DNA from: Rhodoferax sp.
GTDB taxonomy: Bacteria > Pseudomonadota > Gammaproteobacteria > Burkholderiales > Burkholderiaceae_C
Reading direction: 5' to 3'
DNA length: 64,000 bases
Assembly (NCBI GenBank): GCA_003133245.1
Contig: PKWM01000014.1
Coordinates: 24,919-88,918 of the forward strand
Part shown: in pieces, positions 40,151 to 50,548 of the stretch
Layout of the letters: the number at the start of each line of letters is the position of its first letter
Numbering within the stretch: the first letter of the stretch is position 1
The notes under the pieces: generated by a model
Told to the model about the DNA's origin: nothing
Seen by the model: only the letters and a program-made list of their open reading frames with translations
Databases searched by the model: none
Position numbers and translations under genes: made by a program

Positions 40151-41461
40151 TTAACGCTTGGCAATCGGCAACACGTCACGTTGAACGTTGCCACTGAAGA
40201 GTTGACGCGGACGGCCAATTTTGTACTCGGGGTCGCTGATCATCTCGTTGAGTTGGGCAATCCAGCCGACTGTTCGTGCCAGCGCAAAGACGCCAGTGAA
40301 CATGTTGACCGGGATGCCGATGGCGCGTTGCACGATGCCGGAGTAGAAATCGACATTCGGATAGAGCTTGCGTGAAACAAAATAATCATCTTCGAGCGCA
40401 ATTTTCTCAAGCGCCATGGACAGTTTGAACAGGGGATCGTTCTCAAGCCCGAGGGCGCCCAAAACTTCTTTGCAGGTTTGCTGCATGAGCTTGGCGCGTG
40501 GGTCATAATTTTTATAGACCCGGTGTCCAAAGCCCATCAGCTTGACGCCGGAGTTCTTGTCCTTGACTTGTTCCATGAAATGACCAACCTTGGCAATGCC
40601 GCCCATTTTCTGGATTTCGCCCAGCATGTTCAGGCAAGCTTCATTGGCTCCCCCGTGCGCTGGGCCCCAGAGGCAGGCAACGCCAGCGGCGATGGCGGCA
40701 AACGGGTTGGTGCCGGAACTGCCGCACAGGCGCACGGTCGATGTCGAGGCGTTCTGTTCGTGATCGGCATGCAGAATAAAGATGCGATCCAGGGCACGTT
40801 CGATGACCGGGTTGACCTTGTAGTCTTCGCACGGTGTGGCAAACATCATGCGCATGAAGTTGCCCGCATAGCTCAGATTGTTTTGCGGGTACATGTAGGG
40901 TTGACCAACGCTGTACTTGTAGGCCATGGCTACCAGGGTTGGCATCTTGGCAATCAGCCGCAGCGCAGCTACTTCACGATGCTCTGGATTATTGATATCG
41001 GTGCTGTCATGATAAAACGCTGACAGGGCGCCGACCAGCCCGGTCATGATGGCCATGGGATGCGCGTCGCGGCGAAAACCGCGCAGGAAAAACTGCATCT
41101 GCTCGCTGACCATGGTGTGATTGGAAACGCGCGCGCTGAAGGCAGCCTTGGCTGCTGCGTTGGGGAGCTCTCCATACAGCAGCAAATGACAGGTTTCCAT
41201 GAAATCGCATTGGGTTGCCAATTGCTCAATCGGGTACCCACGGTACAACAGCTCGCCCTTGTCGCCATCAATGTAGGTAATGGTCGATTGGCACGAAGCG
41301 GTGGATAAAAAACCTGGATCGTAAGTGAACATGCCCGACTGTGCGTACAGCTTTCGGATGTCAATAACGTCTGGTCCGACCGTACCCTGGTACACCGGCA
41401 AGTCGATATTAGGTGTGCCGTTACTAAACGACAGGGTGGCTTTGTTGTCAGCTAATTTCAT
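40151..41461 (-). CDS. gltA: Citrate synthase (type II)
   Basis: The 436-residue enzyme condenses oxaloacetate and acetyl-CoA. Active-site regions are [37 protein letters not shown] and [16 protein letters not shown], with the catalytic Asp in ARTVGWIAQ and the neighbouring substrate loop. The length and the N-terminal domain ([20 protein letters not shown]) mark the hexameric, NADH-sensitive Gram-negative type. It lies 3 bp downstream of sdhE, at the end of sdhCDABE-gltA. Confidence 0.98.
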   Translation of the reverse strand: MKLADNKATLSFSNGTPNIDLPVYQGTVGPDVIDIRKLYAQSGMFTYDPGFLSTASCQSTITYIDGDKGELLYRGYPIEQLATQCDFMETCHLLLYGELPNAAAKAAFSARVSNHTMVSEQMQFFLRGFRRDAHPMAIMTGLVGALSAFYHDSTDINNPEHREVAALRLIAKMPTLVAMAYKYSVGQPYMYPQNNLSYAGNFMRMMFATPCEDYKVNPVIERALDRIFILHADHEQNASTSTVRLCGSSGTNPFAAIAAGVACLWGPAHGGANEACLNMLGEIQKMGGIAKVGHFMEQVKDKNSGVKLMGFGHRVYKNYDPRAKLMQQTCKEVLGALGLENDPLFKLSMALEKIALEDDYFVSRKLYPNVDFYSGIVQRAIGIPVNMFTGVFALARTVGWIAQLNEMISDPEYKIGRPRQLFSGNVQRDVLPIAKR

Positions 41462-41464
41462 TTT

Positions 41465-41755
41465 CTACCTTTCAACGGGTTTTTTTAACATACACAAAAC
41501 TTCACGTACTTCAGCGCGATCAAGCTCAGTACTAATTTGCCCCAACGATTTACGGTTCAAATGCAAGTCCAGTAGATCGTTGTCGCCGAGTTCCATCAAG
41601 GCGCTCAAACTGTGCCCCTGTTTGATGGTCAGGCTCGACTCGAAGCGCTGAAAAAAACGATTGATAAATATGTCGTTCTCAAGTAAACCACGGCGGCAGC
41701 GCCATTTGAGTTTGCTCAGTGACCTTTGATCGATCAATTCGTTTTCTTGTAACAC
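41465..41755 (-). CDS. sdhE: Succinate dehydrogenase assembly factor SdhE
   Basis: The 96-residue protein has the RGxxE motif in KWRCRRGLLENDIFINRF, diagnostic of the SdhE/YgfY/Sdh5 family, which promotes covalent FAD attachment to SdhA. It lies 21 bp downstream of sdhB and 3 bp upstream of gltA. This neighbourhood confirms the role over the older reading as a toxin-antitoxin (CptB) component. Confidence 0.93.
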   Translation of the reverse strand: MLQENELIDQRSLSKLKWRCRRGLLENDIFINRFFQRFESSLTIKQGHSLSALMELGDNDLLDLHLNRKSLGQISTELDRAEVREVLCMLKKPVER

Positions 41756-41776
41756 GGTGCTCAGTTCCAGGCCGGT

Positions 41777-42481
41777 TCAGAGGGCGCGACGAACCATCAT
41801 TTCCTTGATCTTGCCAATCGCCTTGGTTGGGTTGAGTCCCTTAGGACAAACATCAACACAATTCATGATGCTGGTGCAACGGAACAGTCGATACGGGTCT
41901 TCCAGATTGTCGAGCCGCTCACTGGTGGCTTCGTCGCGACTGTCTGAAATGAAGCGGTAGGCTTGCAGCAAGCCAGCCGGACCGACGAATTTATCGGGGT
42001 TCCACCAAAAAACCGGGCAACTGGTGGAACAGCTGGCGCACAAAATGCATTCATACAAGCCGTTGAGTTCATCGCGCTCCTCGGGGCTTTGCAGGCGTTC
42101 TTTTTCCGGCGGCCGAGTCTCATTGATCAAATAGGGCTTGATTGAATGGTACTGCTTGAAGAACAAGGTCATATCGACAATCAAGTCGCGCACCACCGGC
42201 AGGCCCGGCAGCGGCTTGAGAACAATGGTGTCTGGCAAGGTCAGCATGTTGACCAGGCAGGCCAGACCGTTCTTGCCGTTGATGTTCATTGCGTCTGAGC
42301 CGCAGACACCCTCGCGGCAGGAACGCCGGTACGATAACGTGGGGTCGATCGCCTTTAGTTTCATCAAAACGTCGAGCAACATGCGCTCGCTGCCATCGAG
42401 TTCGACCTCGATGGTTTGCATATAAGGTTTGCTATCAGTATCTGGGTTGTAGCGATAAATTTTGAAAGTGCGTTTTGCCAT
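41777..42481 (-). CDS. sdhB: Succinate dehydrogenase iron-sulfur subunit
   Basis: The 234-residue subunit has the [2Fe-2S] ligands in YRRSCREGVCGSDAMNI, and the [4Fe-4S] and [3Fe-4S] ligands in CILCASCSTSCPVFWW and MNCVDVCPKGLNP. It passes electrons from the SdhA flavin to quinone at the membrane. The length is normal. It follows sdhA by 53 bp. Confidence 0.98.
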   Translation of the reverse strand: MAKRTFKIYRYNPDTDSKPYMQTIEVELDGSERMLLDVLMKLKAIDPTLSYRRSCREGVCGSDAMNINGKNGLACLVNMLTLPDTIVLKPLPGLPVVRDLIVDMTLFFKQYHSIKPYLINETRPPEKERLQSPEERDELNGLYECILCASCSTSCPVFWWNPDKFVGPAGLLQAYRFISDSRDEATSERLDNLEDPYRLFRCTSIMNCVDVCPKGLNPTKAIGKIKEMMVRRAL

Positions 42482-42534
42482 GATTTGCTTTCTTGGTCAG
42501 TTGGGGACGAAGCTAAAGGTCTGTCCCGCATTTA

Positions 42535-44337
42535 TCAAAATGTGCGGATTTTGGGTGGGATGGATGCTGCGGTCAATGGTTTGAGAACAACCGGTTTGTA
42601 ACTGAGGCTGTTGGTTTCTCTGTCCCAGAGTGTGTGTTTGAGCCAGTTGACATCATCGCGCCCGAGTGGGCAGGTGGCATCATCGGCGGGACGGTCGTAG
42701 TCGAGCACGCTGTGCGCACCGCGACATTCGTGCCGTGCCGCTGCCGACACCATGGTGCTCTGCGCCACTTCGATCATGTTATCGACTTCGAGGGCTTCAA
42801 TCCGGTCGGTGTTAAAGATCTTTGACTTGTCGGCCAGCGTGATGCCGCCAACGCGTTCGCGCAGTTTGGCGATTTTTTCCACACCCTCGTCCATGCTGGC
42901 CTGGGTGCGGAAAACACCGGCGTGCAACTGCATGGTGGCGCGGATATCATCAGCCACTTTTTGCGAGTACTCGCCTGAAGTGCTGGCATCGAGCCGGTTC
43001 AAGCGCTCCAGCGACGCGTCGGCAGCATCGGCTGGCAACGGCTTGTGATTCTTGTTCTTTTGGTTGGTTTCAATAATGTGGTTGCCTGCAGCGAAGCCGA
43101 ACACAATGATGTCGAGCAATGAATTGCAGCCCAGTCGATTGGCACCATGGACGCTGACGCAAGCGCACTCGCCCACAGCATAAAGGCCGTTGACGACTTC
43201 GCTGACTCCGTTCTTGGGCGCCACTACTTGCCCGGTGATGCTGCTCGGTATGCCGCCCATCTGGTAGTGGTTGGTGGGCACGACCGGAATCGGCTGTTTG
43301 GTGATATCGACGTTGGCAAAGTTGTGACCGATCTCGAAGACAGAAGGCAAACGCAATTTGATTGTCTCAACCCCGAGGTGGGTCATGTCGAGGTTGATGT
43401 AATCCTTATTCGGACCGCAGCCTCGACCTTCCTTGATTTCCTGGTCCATGCAGCGAGAGACGAAGTCACGCGTGGCGAGGTCTTTGTACGCCGGTGCATA
43501 ACGCTCCATGAAGCGTTCGCCGTTGCTGTTGCGCAAGATGGCACCTTCACCGCGACAGCCTTCGGTCAACAGCACGCCAGCGCCGTACACCCCCGTGGGG
43601 TGAAATTGCCAGAATTCCATGTCTTGCAACGGAATGCCCGCGCGCGCTGCCATGCCCAAACCGTCGCCGGTGTTGATATAGGCATTGGTGGAGGCGGCAT
43701 AGATCCGTCCGGCACCGCCGGTGGCCAGCAGCACGGTCTTGGCTTCGAGAATGTGAACGTCTCCGGTTTCCATCTCCAGCGCGGTGACGCCGACCACGTC
43801 GCCGTCAGCGTCACGGATCAGATCAAGTGCCATCCACTCCACAAAGAAGTTGGTTTTGGATTTGATGTTCTGCTGGTACAGGGTGTGCAGCATGGCGTGG
43901 CCAGTGCGGTCAGCCGCAGCGCAGGCGCGTTGTACCGCTTTTTCGCCATGGTTGCTGGTGTGGCCGCCAAACGGGCGCTGGTAAATGGTGCCATCCGGGT
44001 TACGGTCAAACGGCATGCCATAGTGTTCGAGGTCATAGACCACTTTGGGCGCTTCACGGCACATGAATTCGATCGCGTCCTGGTCGCCGAGCCAGTCGCC
44101 GCCCTTGACGGTGTCGTAAAAGTGAAAGTCCCAGTTGTCTTCGTTCATGTTTGACAGCGAAGCCGCGATGCCGCCTTGCGCCGCCACGGTATGCGAACGA
44201 GTTGGGAAGACTTTGGAGAGCACCGCCACGTTCAGGCCGGCGTTGGCCAGCTGCAGCGAAGCGCTCATGCCGGAGCCGCCAGCACCGACGATAACGACAT
44301 CAAATTTGCGCTTGGTAATTTTTGAAGTTGCAGTCAT
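42535..44337 (-). CDS. sdhA: Succinate dehydrogenase flavoprotein subunit
   Basis: The 600-residue protein binds FAD (DVVIVGAGGSGMSASLQLA) and carries the flavin-linked His in TRSHTVAAQGGIAASL. Catalytic and substrate residues lie in HTSNHGEKAVQRACAAADRT and RGEGAILRNSNGERFMERY; YAVGECACVSVHGANRLG is the second FAD region. It oxidises succinate to fumarate in the TCA cycle and complex II. It sits between sdhD and sdhB, and SdhE encoded downstream should flavinylate it. Confidence 0.98.
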   Translation of the reverse strand: MTATSKITKRKFDVVIVGAGGSGMSASLQLANAGLNVAVLSKVFPTRSHTVAAQGGIAASLSNMNEDNWDFHFYDTVKGGDWLGDQDAIEFMCREAPKVVYDLEHYGMPFDRNPDGTIYQRPFGGHTSNHGEKAVQRACAAADRTGHAMLHTLYQQNIKSKTNFFVEWMALDLIRDADGDVVGVTALEMETGDVHILEAKTVLLATGGAGRIYAASTNAYINTGDGLGMAARAGIPLQDMEFWQFHPTGVYGAGVLLTEGCRGEGAILRNSNGERFMERYAPAYKDLATRDFVSRCMDQEIKEGRGCGPNKDYINLDMTHLGVETIKLRLPSVFEIGHNFANVDITKQPIPVVPTNHYQMGGIPSSITGQVVAPKNGVSEVVNGLYAVGECACVSVHGANRLGCNSLLDIIVFGFAAGNHIIETNQKNKNHKPLPADAADASLERLNRLDASTSGEYSQKVADDIRATMQLHAGVFRTQASMDEGVEKIAKLRERVGGITLADKSKIFNTDRIEALEVDNMIEVAQSTMVSAAARHECRGAHSVLDYDRPADDATCPLGRDDVNWLKHTLWDRETNSLSYKPVVLKPLTAASIPPKIRTF

Positions 44338-44430
44338 GATTTATATTGAGTCCTGGTTATTGGTTAGGCCAAGCGAAGGCTTGAGAACCATTTATAAGAA
44401 TGTTTTGCACAGACGTTGGGTACCAGGGCC

Positions 44431-44796
44431 TTACAGACGCCACAGCACTTGAATACCCCAGCCAGCGCAGGCCACCAGCCAGACGATGGCAAAGACATCG
44501 AGGACAAAACGCACACCGTAGGGATGGACGTAGTCCATGAAGATGTTGCGCATTCCGACCCAAACGTGGTAGAGCAAGGCAATGATCACGGTGAATGTCA
44601 AGGCTTTCATCCATTGGGGTGAAAAGATGCCAGCCCAGAGTTCATAACCGACCGGGCCTTTGCTGAAAACAAGTTCAGCCAGAACCAGCACCGTGAAGAG
44701 GGCCATCAGGACTGCGGTGACGCGTTGAGAGAGCCAGTCGCGCATACCATAATGAGCACCAACAACGAGACGTTTGGAACCAAAATTGACAGACAT
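44431..44796 (-). CDS. sdhD: Succinate dehydrogenase membrane anchor subunit
   Basis: The 121-residue protein has three membrane segments (VTAVLMALFTVLVLAELVF, ALTFTVIIALLYHVWVGMRN and FVLDVFAIVWLVACAGWGIQ). It contains the heme-ligand His in LLYHVWVGMRNIFMDYVHPY. With SdhC it anchors complex II and forms the quinone and heme b sites. It lies between sdhC (60 bp) and sdhA (93 bp). Confidence 0.95.
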   Translation of the reverse strand: MSVNFGSKRLVVGAHYGMRDWLSQRVTAVLMALFTVLVLAELVFSKGPVGYELWAGIFSPQWMKALTFTVIIALLYHVWVGMRNIFMDYVHPYGVRFVLDVFAIVWLVACAGWGIQVLWRL

Positions 44797-44856
44797 GATG
44801 AGTTTCCTTTTCAGCAGGGGTCGGCGCTAAAAAGGCCTGACCCGCAAGATTTTTTA

Positions 44857-45294
44857 TTAATAAAGGCCAAAAAGCTTGGCACCGAGAATCAGCGTTAAAC
44901 CCAGAGTGAGAACCAGAACGACAACGGACGAAGATTTGCCGAACTCTTTGGTAGTACAGGTTTCATGGTGAGTGTCCATCCAGAGGTGGCGAAAACCGGC
45001 GAAAAAGTGGTGCAGATAGGCCCAGATCAGGCCTAGCGCCACCAGCTTCCAAAGTACGCCAGGGATACCCAGCATGCCCACGTTAAATGCGGACTTGAAT
45101 TTTTCAAATGAGATTTCGGATGAAATAGAGTTGTCAAACATCCAGATGATGAAGGGCATCAAGAAAAACAGAATGGCACCGCTGACGCGGTGCATGCCGG
45201 ATACGATGGATGCCAGTGGCCATCGGTAACTGATGAGATCGCCGCCATCAATGTTGTAGAACTCGGGGCTTTTTTTCGTTGCAGATTCAGACAT
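44857..45294 (-). CDS. sdhC: Succinate dehydrogenase cytochrome b556 subunit
   Basis: The 145-residue protein has the SdhC signature RWPLASIVSGMHRVSGAILF, with SxxHRxSG residues for quinone and heme binding, and LHHFFAGFRHLWMDTHHE as the heme-His segment. Three membrane segments are visible. It is the first gene of sdhCDABE-gltA; the promoter must lie in the 383-bp region shared with divergent mdh. A GntR-type regulator gene, common next to sdhC in the family, is absent here. Confidence 0.95.
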   Translation of the reverse strand: MSESATKKSPEFYNIDGGDLISYRWPLASIVSGMHRVSGAILFFLMPFIIWMFDNSISSEISFEKFKSAFNVGMLGIPGVLWKLVALGLIWAYLHHFFAGFRHLWMDTHHETCTTKEFGKSSSVVVLVLTLGLTLILGAKLFGLY

Positions 45295-45550
45295 GCTTTG
45301 CTTCCTTTGCTTTTAATAACTACTCGGCAACTGGCCGAGACTTAACAGCGAAACATTCTATTGCAATGCCTGGTCGAACCTGGATTAAGCTGAACAGAGC
45401 TTGATCTGTAACAAATAACATGCAATCGAGATTGGCCACGCCGGTGCAAGTTGTTGTGGTAGTAGTAATGAGCGCCGCTGTAGTAGTCGCACAGACGCTA
45501 CTTGGCGGGCATGCAAATACTGGGGCAATGTGCATCCTCAAGCTCTTGTA

Positions 45551-45596
45551 TGTGACATAAGTCACTTTGACGAATGAGGGTTTTCCAGAGTAAACT
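45551..45596 (+). promoter_or_regulatory. CRP-like site overlapping a candidate mdh promoter
   Basis: TGTGA-N6-TCACT (45551-45566) is one base from the CRP consensus half-site pair and contains the perfect dyad GTGAC-ATAA-GTCAC. Directly after it come TTGACG (45567-45572) and, 18 nt later, TAAACT (45591-45596), a fair sigma-70 pair. The site centre is about 42-45 bp before the expected start, the class II activator position. The rest of the 45295-45677 gap holds no gene; a low-complexity GTAGTAGTAATG stretch near 45460 was noted. Confidence 0.5.
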
Positions 45597-45677
45597 TGTC
45601 CGGCTTTCTGTGTGGTTCGGACAACTCGTTGGGGCCAGCAGCAACACCCATTTCACAACACTTCTGGAGAATTTACC

Positions 45678-46664
45678 ATGAGCAAAAAGCCCGTCCGCGT
45701 AGCCGTTACCGGTGCCGCAGGTCAAATCGGTTACGCCATTCTGTTTCGCATCGCTGCGGGCGAAATGTTGGGCCAAGACCAACCCGTCATTTTGGAATTG
45801 TTGGAAGTTCCCATGGAGAAGCCCCAACAGGCTTTGCAGGGTGTGATGATGGAACTGCAAGACTGCGCTTTCCCGTTGCTGGTGGGTATGCAAGCGCACA
45901 GTGACCCGATGACTGCGTTCAAAGACGCTGACTATGCTTTGCTGATTGGTTCGCGTCCACGCGGCCCCGGCATGGAGCGGGCCGAATTGCTGGCTGTTAA
46001 TGGCGCCATTTTCACGGCACAGGGCAAAGCGCTCAATGCGGTGGCCAGCCGCGACGTCAAGGTGCTGGTGGTGGGCAACCCGGCCAACACCAATGCGTAT
46101 ATTGCCATGAAGAGTGCGCCGGATCTGCCGCGCAAGAACTTCACTGCGATGCTGCGTCTGGACCACAACCGCGCCTTGAGCCAGTTGGCCAGCAAGACCG
46201 GCAAGGCCGTGGCTGATATTGAAAAAATGGCAGTCTGGGGCAACCACTCGCCCACCATGTACGCTGACTACCGTTTTGCCACCGTCAACGGTGCCAGCGT
46301 CAAGGACATGATCAACGATCAGGACTGGAACGCCAATACCTTTTTGCCGACCGTGGGCAAGCGCGGTGCGGCCATCATTGCCGCGCGTGGCGTCTCGTCG
46401 GCCGCTTCGGCTGCCAACGCGGCGCTCAACCACATGCACGACTGGGTGCTGGGTACCAACGGCAAGTGGGTCACCATGGGTATTGCATCGGATGGTCAGT
46501 ATGGCATTCCCAAAGACACCATGTTTGGTTTCCCCGTCACCTGCTCAGGCGGTCAGTATAAAGTGGTGCAAGATTTGCCGATTGACGCGTTCAGTCAGGA
46601 ATGCATCAACAAGACCCTCAAAGAGTTGCAAGACGAGCAAGCCGGTGTCGTGCATTTGTTGTAA
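45678..46664 (+). CDS. mdh: Malate dehydrogenase
   Basis: The 328-residue NAD-dependent enzyme oxidises malate to oxaloacetate. Motifs are [19 protein letters not shown] (nucleotide), [18 protein letters not shown] (catalytic Asp and Arg region), [15 protein letters not shown] (catalytic His) and the C-terminal helix. ATG 45678 is used with GGAG 10 nt upstream; the frame is open to 45612. This is the type common in Burkholderiales and close to cytosolic MDH. It is divergent from the sdh operon. A hairpin without a T-tract follows at 46684-46715. Confidence 0.98.
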   Translation: MSKKPVRVAVTGAAGQIGYAILFRIAAGEMLGQDQPVILELLEVPMEKPQQALQGVMMELQDCAFPLLVGMQAHSDPMTAFKDADYALLIGSRPRGPGMERAELLAVNGAIFTAQGKALNAVASRDVKVLVVGNPANTNAYIAMKSAPDLPRKNFTAMLRLDHNRALSQLASKTGKAVADIEKMAVWGNHSPTMYADYRFATVNGASVKDMINDQDWNANTFLPTVGKRGAAIIAARGVSSAASAANAALNHMHDWVLGTNGKWVTMGIASDGQYGIPKDTMFGFPVTCSGGQYKVVQDLPIDAFSQECINKTLKELQDEQAGVVHLL

Positions 46665-46787
46665 AGCCTTGACCCGATGAATGGCGTTGTTGCGTTCTTT
46701 TTAGCGCAGCAACGCTGTGGCCTGACCGTCGGTTCGCGGGTCGTTTGAATCATTATTTTGGTGTTACGCCAATCACTGGGGTTACGA

Positions 46788-47297
46788 ATGGTGAAAAAAC
46801 TTCTTGCGTTGGTTTTATTGGCGGTACTTCCGATGGCACTGCTCGCGCAGACCACTGCGAAGGTCAGCCATAAGGCCAAGGTTTTAAGCAAGAGCCGGAT
46901 TGAAGCCGAAACCCTGGCCAACCAAATGGCATCCGGCATCCGAGCTGCCGAAGCGGCGTTGACGCCTGCTGAATTGGCTATCGCGGAGCGGATTTATCGG
47001 GGCAGGTTCCCGTGCGAGCTGGGCGCATTCGTCACTTTGACGGCAGATGCCAGAACACCGGGCTATTTCGAGGTGCAGATAAAGAACGTCAAATACCGTA
47101 TGTTCCCGGTGATCACCAGCACCGGCGCCATCCGGCTTGAAGACCATCAGGCCGGGGCAGTCTGGTTGCAATTGTCAAATAAGTCGATGTTGATGAATCA
47201 GAAACTTGGGCAACGGCTGGCCGATGAATGCATGAGTCCGGAGCAGGCCAAGGTGGCTCAGATGCTAATCAGCCATCCAGCGCCCAGCCTGCTTTGA
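46788..47297 (+). CDS. Hypothetical secreted protein
   Basis: The protein of 169 residues starts MVKKLLALVLLAVLPMALLA with a clear signal peptide and probable cleavage near residue 21, so it is likely periplasmic. The mature part has two cysteines (FPCELGAF and ADECMSPEQ) about 75 residues apart that could form a disulfide. It matches no family I can name, although similar small secreted proteins accompany mdh/acnB in related genomes. It stands between mdh (123 bp) and acnB (87 bp) on the same strand and may be co-transcribed with either. Confidence 0.75.
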   Translation: MVKKLLALVLLAVLPMALLAQTTAKVSHKAKVLSKSRIEAETLANQMASGIRAAEAALTPAELAIAERIYRGRFPCELGAFVTLTADARTPGYFEVQIKNVKYRMFPVITSTGAIRLEDHQAGAVWLQLSNKSMLMNQKLGQRLADECMSPEQAKVAQMLISHPAPSLL

Positions 47298-47384
47298 TGC
47301 TCCAAATCGGGTTGCCGAGAAATGGATCACTGATTGAGTCAGTTGACAGGCTCAAAATTTTTGTTGAATAAGAAGGAATAGACC

Positions 47385-49994
47385 ATGTTGGAAATTTACC
47401 GGGCCCATGTCGCTGAGCGCGCCGCCCTCGGCATCCCGCCCTTACCGTTGTCTGCCAAACAGACCGGTGACCTCACGGAGTTGCTGAAAAACCCGCCTAA
47501 AGGCGAAGAGACGTTTTTGCTGGAACTGATGACGCACCGCGTGCCCGCTGGTGTCGATGATGCGGCCAAGGTCAAGGCCAGCTATCTGGCGGCTGTTGCG
47601 CATGGCACCGAAAAATGCGTGCTGATTTCCCGTGAAAAGGCCACAGAATTGCTGGGCACCATGCTCGGCGGCTACAACATCAGTGCGCTGGTTGATTTGC
47701 TTGATCGTCCGGCGGTGGCGCAAGTGGCGGCTGATGGGTTGAAGAAAACCCTGTTGATGTTCGATCAGTTCCATGATGTGCAGGAAAAGGCCGAAAAGGG
47801 CAACGTCCAGGCCAAAGCCGTTTTGCAAAGTTGGGCTGATGCCGAGTGGTTTACCTCGCGAGCCGAGGTGTCGAAATCAATCAAGCTGACGATTTTCAAA
47901 GTAGTCGGTGAAATCAATACCGATGATCTGTCTCCGGCTCCTGATGCCTTCAGTCGCCCCGATATCCCCTTGCATGCGCTGGCCATGCACAAAAATGCGC
48001 GGCCTGGCATCGTGCCAGAAGAAGACGGCAAGCGCGGCCCGGTCAAGTTTTTTGACCAACTCAAAGCCAAGGGAAATTTGGTCGCTTATGTGGGCGATGT
48101 AGTGGGCACCGGTTCCAGCCGCAAATCAGCCACCAACTCGGTGCTCTGGTTCACCGGTGAAGATATTCCGTTTGTACCTAACAAGCGCTTCGGCGGTGTT
48201 TGTCTGGGTGGCAAGATCGCCCCGATTTTTTACAACACGATGGAAGACTCGGGTGCGTTGCCGATTGAGCTCGACGTGAGCCAAATGAACATGGGAGACG
48301 TGATCGAACTGCGCCCCTATGAAGGCCAGGCTTTGAAAGATGGCAAAGTCATTGCCGAGTTCAAGCTCAAGAGCGACGTGTTGTTTGACGAAGTGCGCGC
48401 CGGCGGACGCATTCCGCTGATCATTGGCCGTGCTCTCACCGCCAAGGCGCGCGTGGCGTTGGGCTTGCCGGTCAGCACCTTGTTCCGCTTGCCTCAAAAC
48501 CCGGTTGATACCCACAAAGGTTTCACGCTGGCACAAAAAATCGTCGGTCGGGCTTGTGGTTTTCCGGTGCTTGCTGGTAAACAGCAGGGCGTTCGCCCCG
48601 GTACCTATTGCGAGCCCAAAATGACCAGCGTTGGCTCGCAAGACACGACTGGCCCGATGACTCGTGACGAGTTGAAAGACCTGGCCTGCCTGGGTTTCAG
48701 TGCCGATTTGGTGATGCAGTCGTTTTGTCACACGGCGGCCTATCCGAAACCGGTCGATGTAAAAATGCACCACGAACTGCCCGCGTTCATGAACAACCGC
48801 GGTGGCATTGCGCTGCGCCCGGGCGACGGCATCATTCACTCTTGGCTGAACCGCATGTTGTTGCCCGATACCGTCGGCACCGGCGGCGACAGTCACACGC
48901 GGTTTCCCATCGGTATCAGTTTTCCGGCGGGTTCTGGTCTGGTTGCTTTTGGTGCCGCCACCGCCGTCATGCCGCTGGATATGCCAGAGAGCGTGCTGGT
49001 GCGCTTCAAAGGCAAAATGCAGCCTGGGATAACACTGCGCGATCTGGTCAACGCCATTCCCTTGTACGCAATCAAAGCCGGTTTGATGACGGTGGCAAAA
49101 CAGGGCAAGAAGAACGTTTTTTCAGGTCGCATTCTGGAGATTGAAGGTCTGCCTGACCTCAAGGTGGAACAGGCGTTCGAGCTCAGCGATTCGTCAGCCG
49201 AACGCAGCGCCGGGGGTTGCACTGTGAGGCTTAACAAAGGGCCGGTTCAGGAGTACATCAACAGCAACATAACCCTATTGAAATGGATGATTGCGACGGG
49301 TTATCAGGATACCCGCACGATCAGCCGTCGGATCACGGCGATGCAAGCCTGGCTGGCCGATCCGCAACTGCTTGAGCCCGATGTCGATGCCGAATACGCT
49401 GCAGTCATCGAGATTGATCTGGCCGACATCCACGAGCCGATCCTGGCTTGTCCGAACGATCCGGATGATGTGAAGACCCTGAGCGAAGTGGCCGGTACAA
49501 AAATTGATGAAGTCTTCATCGGTTCTTGCATGACCAACATTGGTCACTTTCGCGCCGCCTCCAGGCTGCTGGAAAACAAGCACGATATTCCGGTCAAGTT
49601 GTGGGTGGCGCCACCGACCAAGATGGATGCGAGACAGCTCAGTGAAGAAGGCCATTACAACGTGCTGGGTTCGGCCGGTGCGCGCATTGAAATGCCGGGC
49701 TGTAGCTTGTGCATGGGCAATCAGGCGCAGGTGAAAGAGGGTGCCACCGTGTTTTCGACTTCCACGCGCAACTTTCCCAATCGCATGGGCAAGAACAGCA
49801 ACGTGTATCTGGGCAGCGCGGAGTTGGCGGCAATCTGCTCCAAGCTGGGGCGCATCCCGACCAAAGCCGAGTACATGGCCGATATGGGGGTTTTGACGGC
49901 GGCGAGCAGCAAGGTTTACCAGTACCTCAATTTCGACAAGGTGCCAGACTACGTGGACGCGGCAGCGTCGGTGAAAGAGAGTGCCACCGCCTAG
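47385..49994 (+). CDS. acnB: Aconitate hydratase B (with 2-methylisocitrate dehydratase activity in the family)
   Basis: The 869-residue enzyme starts with the AcnB-specific HEAT-like domain ([20 protein letters not shown]) and has the swivel domain placed before the catalytic core, unlike AcnA. Cluster ligands are in [18 protein letters not shown] and [16 protein letters not shown], and [19 protein letters not shown] is the aconitase signature. It converts citrate to isocitrate. The start is ATG 47385 with AGAAGGAA 6-13 nt upstream. It is the third TCA gene grouped around the mdh-sdh control region. Confidence 0.98.
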   Translation: MLEIYRAHVAERAALGIPPLPLSAKQTGDLTELLKNPPKGEETFLLELMTHRVPAGVDDAAKVKASYLAAVAHGTEKCVLISREKATELLGTMLGGYNISALVDLLDRPAVAQVAADGLKKTLLMFDQFHDVQEKAEKGNVQAKAVLQSWADAEWFTSRAEVSKSIKLTIFKVVGEINTDDLSPAPDAFSRPDIPLHALAMHKNARPGIVPEEDGKRGPVKFFDQLKAKGNLVAYVGDVVGTGSSRKSATNSVLWFTGEDIPFVPNKRFGGVCLGGKIAPIFYNTMEDSGALPIELDVSQMNMGDVIELRPYEGQALKDGKVIAEFKLKSDVLFDEVRAGGRIPLIIGRALTAKARVALGLPVSTLFRLPQNPVDTHKGFTLAQKIVGRACGFPVLAGKQQGVRPGTYCEPKMTSVGSQDTTGPMTRDELKDLACLGFSADLVMQSFCHTAAYPKPVDVKMHHELPAFMNNRGGIALRPGDGIIHSWLNRMLLPDTVGTGGDSHTRFPIGISFPAGSGLVAFGAATAVMPLDMPESVLVRFKGKMQPGITLRDLVNAIPLYAIKAGLMTVAKQGKKNVFSGRILEIEGLPDLKVEQAFELSDSSAERSAGGCTVRLNKGPVQEYINSNITLLKWMIATGYQDTRTISRRITAMQAWLADPQLLEPDVDAEYAAVIEIDLADIHEPILACPNDPDDVKTLSEVAGTKIDEVFIGSCMTNIGHFRAASRLLENKHDIPVKLWVAPPTKMDARQLSEEGHYNVLGSAGARIEMPGCSLCMGNQAQVKEGATVFSTSTRNFPNRMGKNSNVYLGSAELAAICSKLGRIPTKAEYMADMGVLTAASSKVYQYLNFDKVPDYVDAAASVKESATA

Positions 49995-50119
49995 GGTTTT
50001 TTGCTTTGGGTTTGTTTAGCCCGTGTTCACCAACGACTGTGGCATCGAACTGCGATGCAGGGGGAGGGGTTGATGGGGATGTATTCGTTTTCATTTTGGC
50101 CCCCACCCATTCACCCCCG

Positions 50120-50151
50120 CCTTCTTCCCGCCCCGCCGGGCGGAAAGAAGG
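50120..50151. repeat. GC-rich hairpin in the acnB-DUF486 gap
   Basis: A 14-bp stem with one mismatch (arms 50120-50133 and 50138-50151, outer CCTTCTT/AAGAAGG) closes a CGCC tetraloop. It lies in a 554-bp gap without a gene (49995-50548) that seems to be built of dispersed repeats. It has no following T-tract, so it is not a classic terminator. Confidence 0.7.
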
Positions 50152-50280
50152 AGCCAACGGCCACATTTGGCCGCGAGTTTGAACGAAAAAAGTACACGCG
50201 CATAGGCCTGTTGAAAACGGAAATGGATTTTGGAATTGGAAATTCGGTTTTCGGTATTGGCGTTCTGGTTTCTACGCCGT

Positions 50281-50500
50281 AATGAGGAAGGCGAGTAGCG
50301 CAAGGTTTGGCGGCTCAGAGGCGCGTATGTTTGAGCGAAGCGAGTTTGCGCGCACCCCGGCAAACCTGAGCAACGCAGCTTACCGGCGAAGCCGGGCGAC
50401 GAATTCGGCCCGCCTTCTCTTTGCTTACTTGCTCTTTGCGAAGCAAGAGAAAGTGATTCGGCCGCCGGGGCGAAACCCAGCTTGCCCGCGCTGGCAAACG
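50281..50500. repeat. Mosaic intergenic repeat (Comamonadaceae type)
   Basis: The segment contains AGGTTTG near 50310 facing CAAACCT near 50365, GTTTGAGCGAAGCGAG, an ACCGGCGAAGCCGGG hairpin and CTTGCT/AGCAAG (50428-50447) around CTTTGCGA within a TTTGCTTACTTGCTCTTTG context. The last part resembles a repeat often seen downstream of genes in Polaromonas, Acidovorax and Rhodoferax, by recollection. Short open frames across it are not credible genes. Confidence 0.6.
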
Positions 50501-50548
50501 CATAACCAGACAAGACAAATCCCATCGCATACCCGATAATTCGCGGCT

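Noticed and set aside
43147..44154. 335-codon open frame on the plus strand
   Set aside because: It is antisense to sdhA with no protein-like features.
45320..45565. 81-codon frame on the minus strand in the sdhC-mdh gap
   Set aside because: The peptide has a low-complexity TTTTTT stretch and no family match; the region is better explained as a control region.
47343..47371. TTGACA near the acnB start as a promoter
   Set aside because: The -35 is perfect but no acceptable -10 leaves room for the ribosome binding site before ATG 47385.
50001..50539. Several 80-140-codon frames after acnB
   Set aside because: They cross structured repeats, have no ribosome binding sites and overlap one another on both strands.
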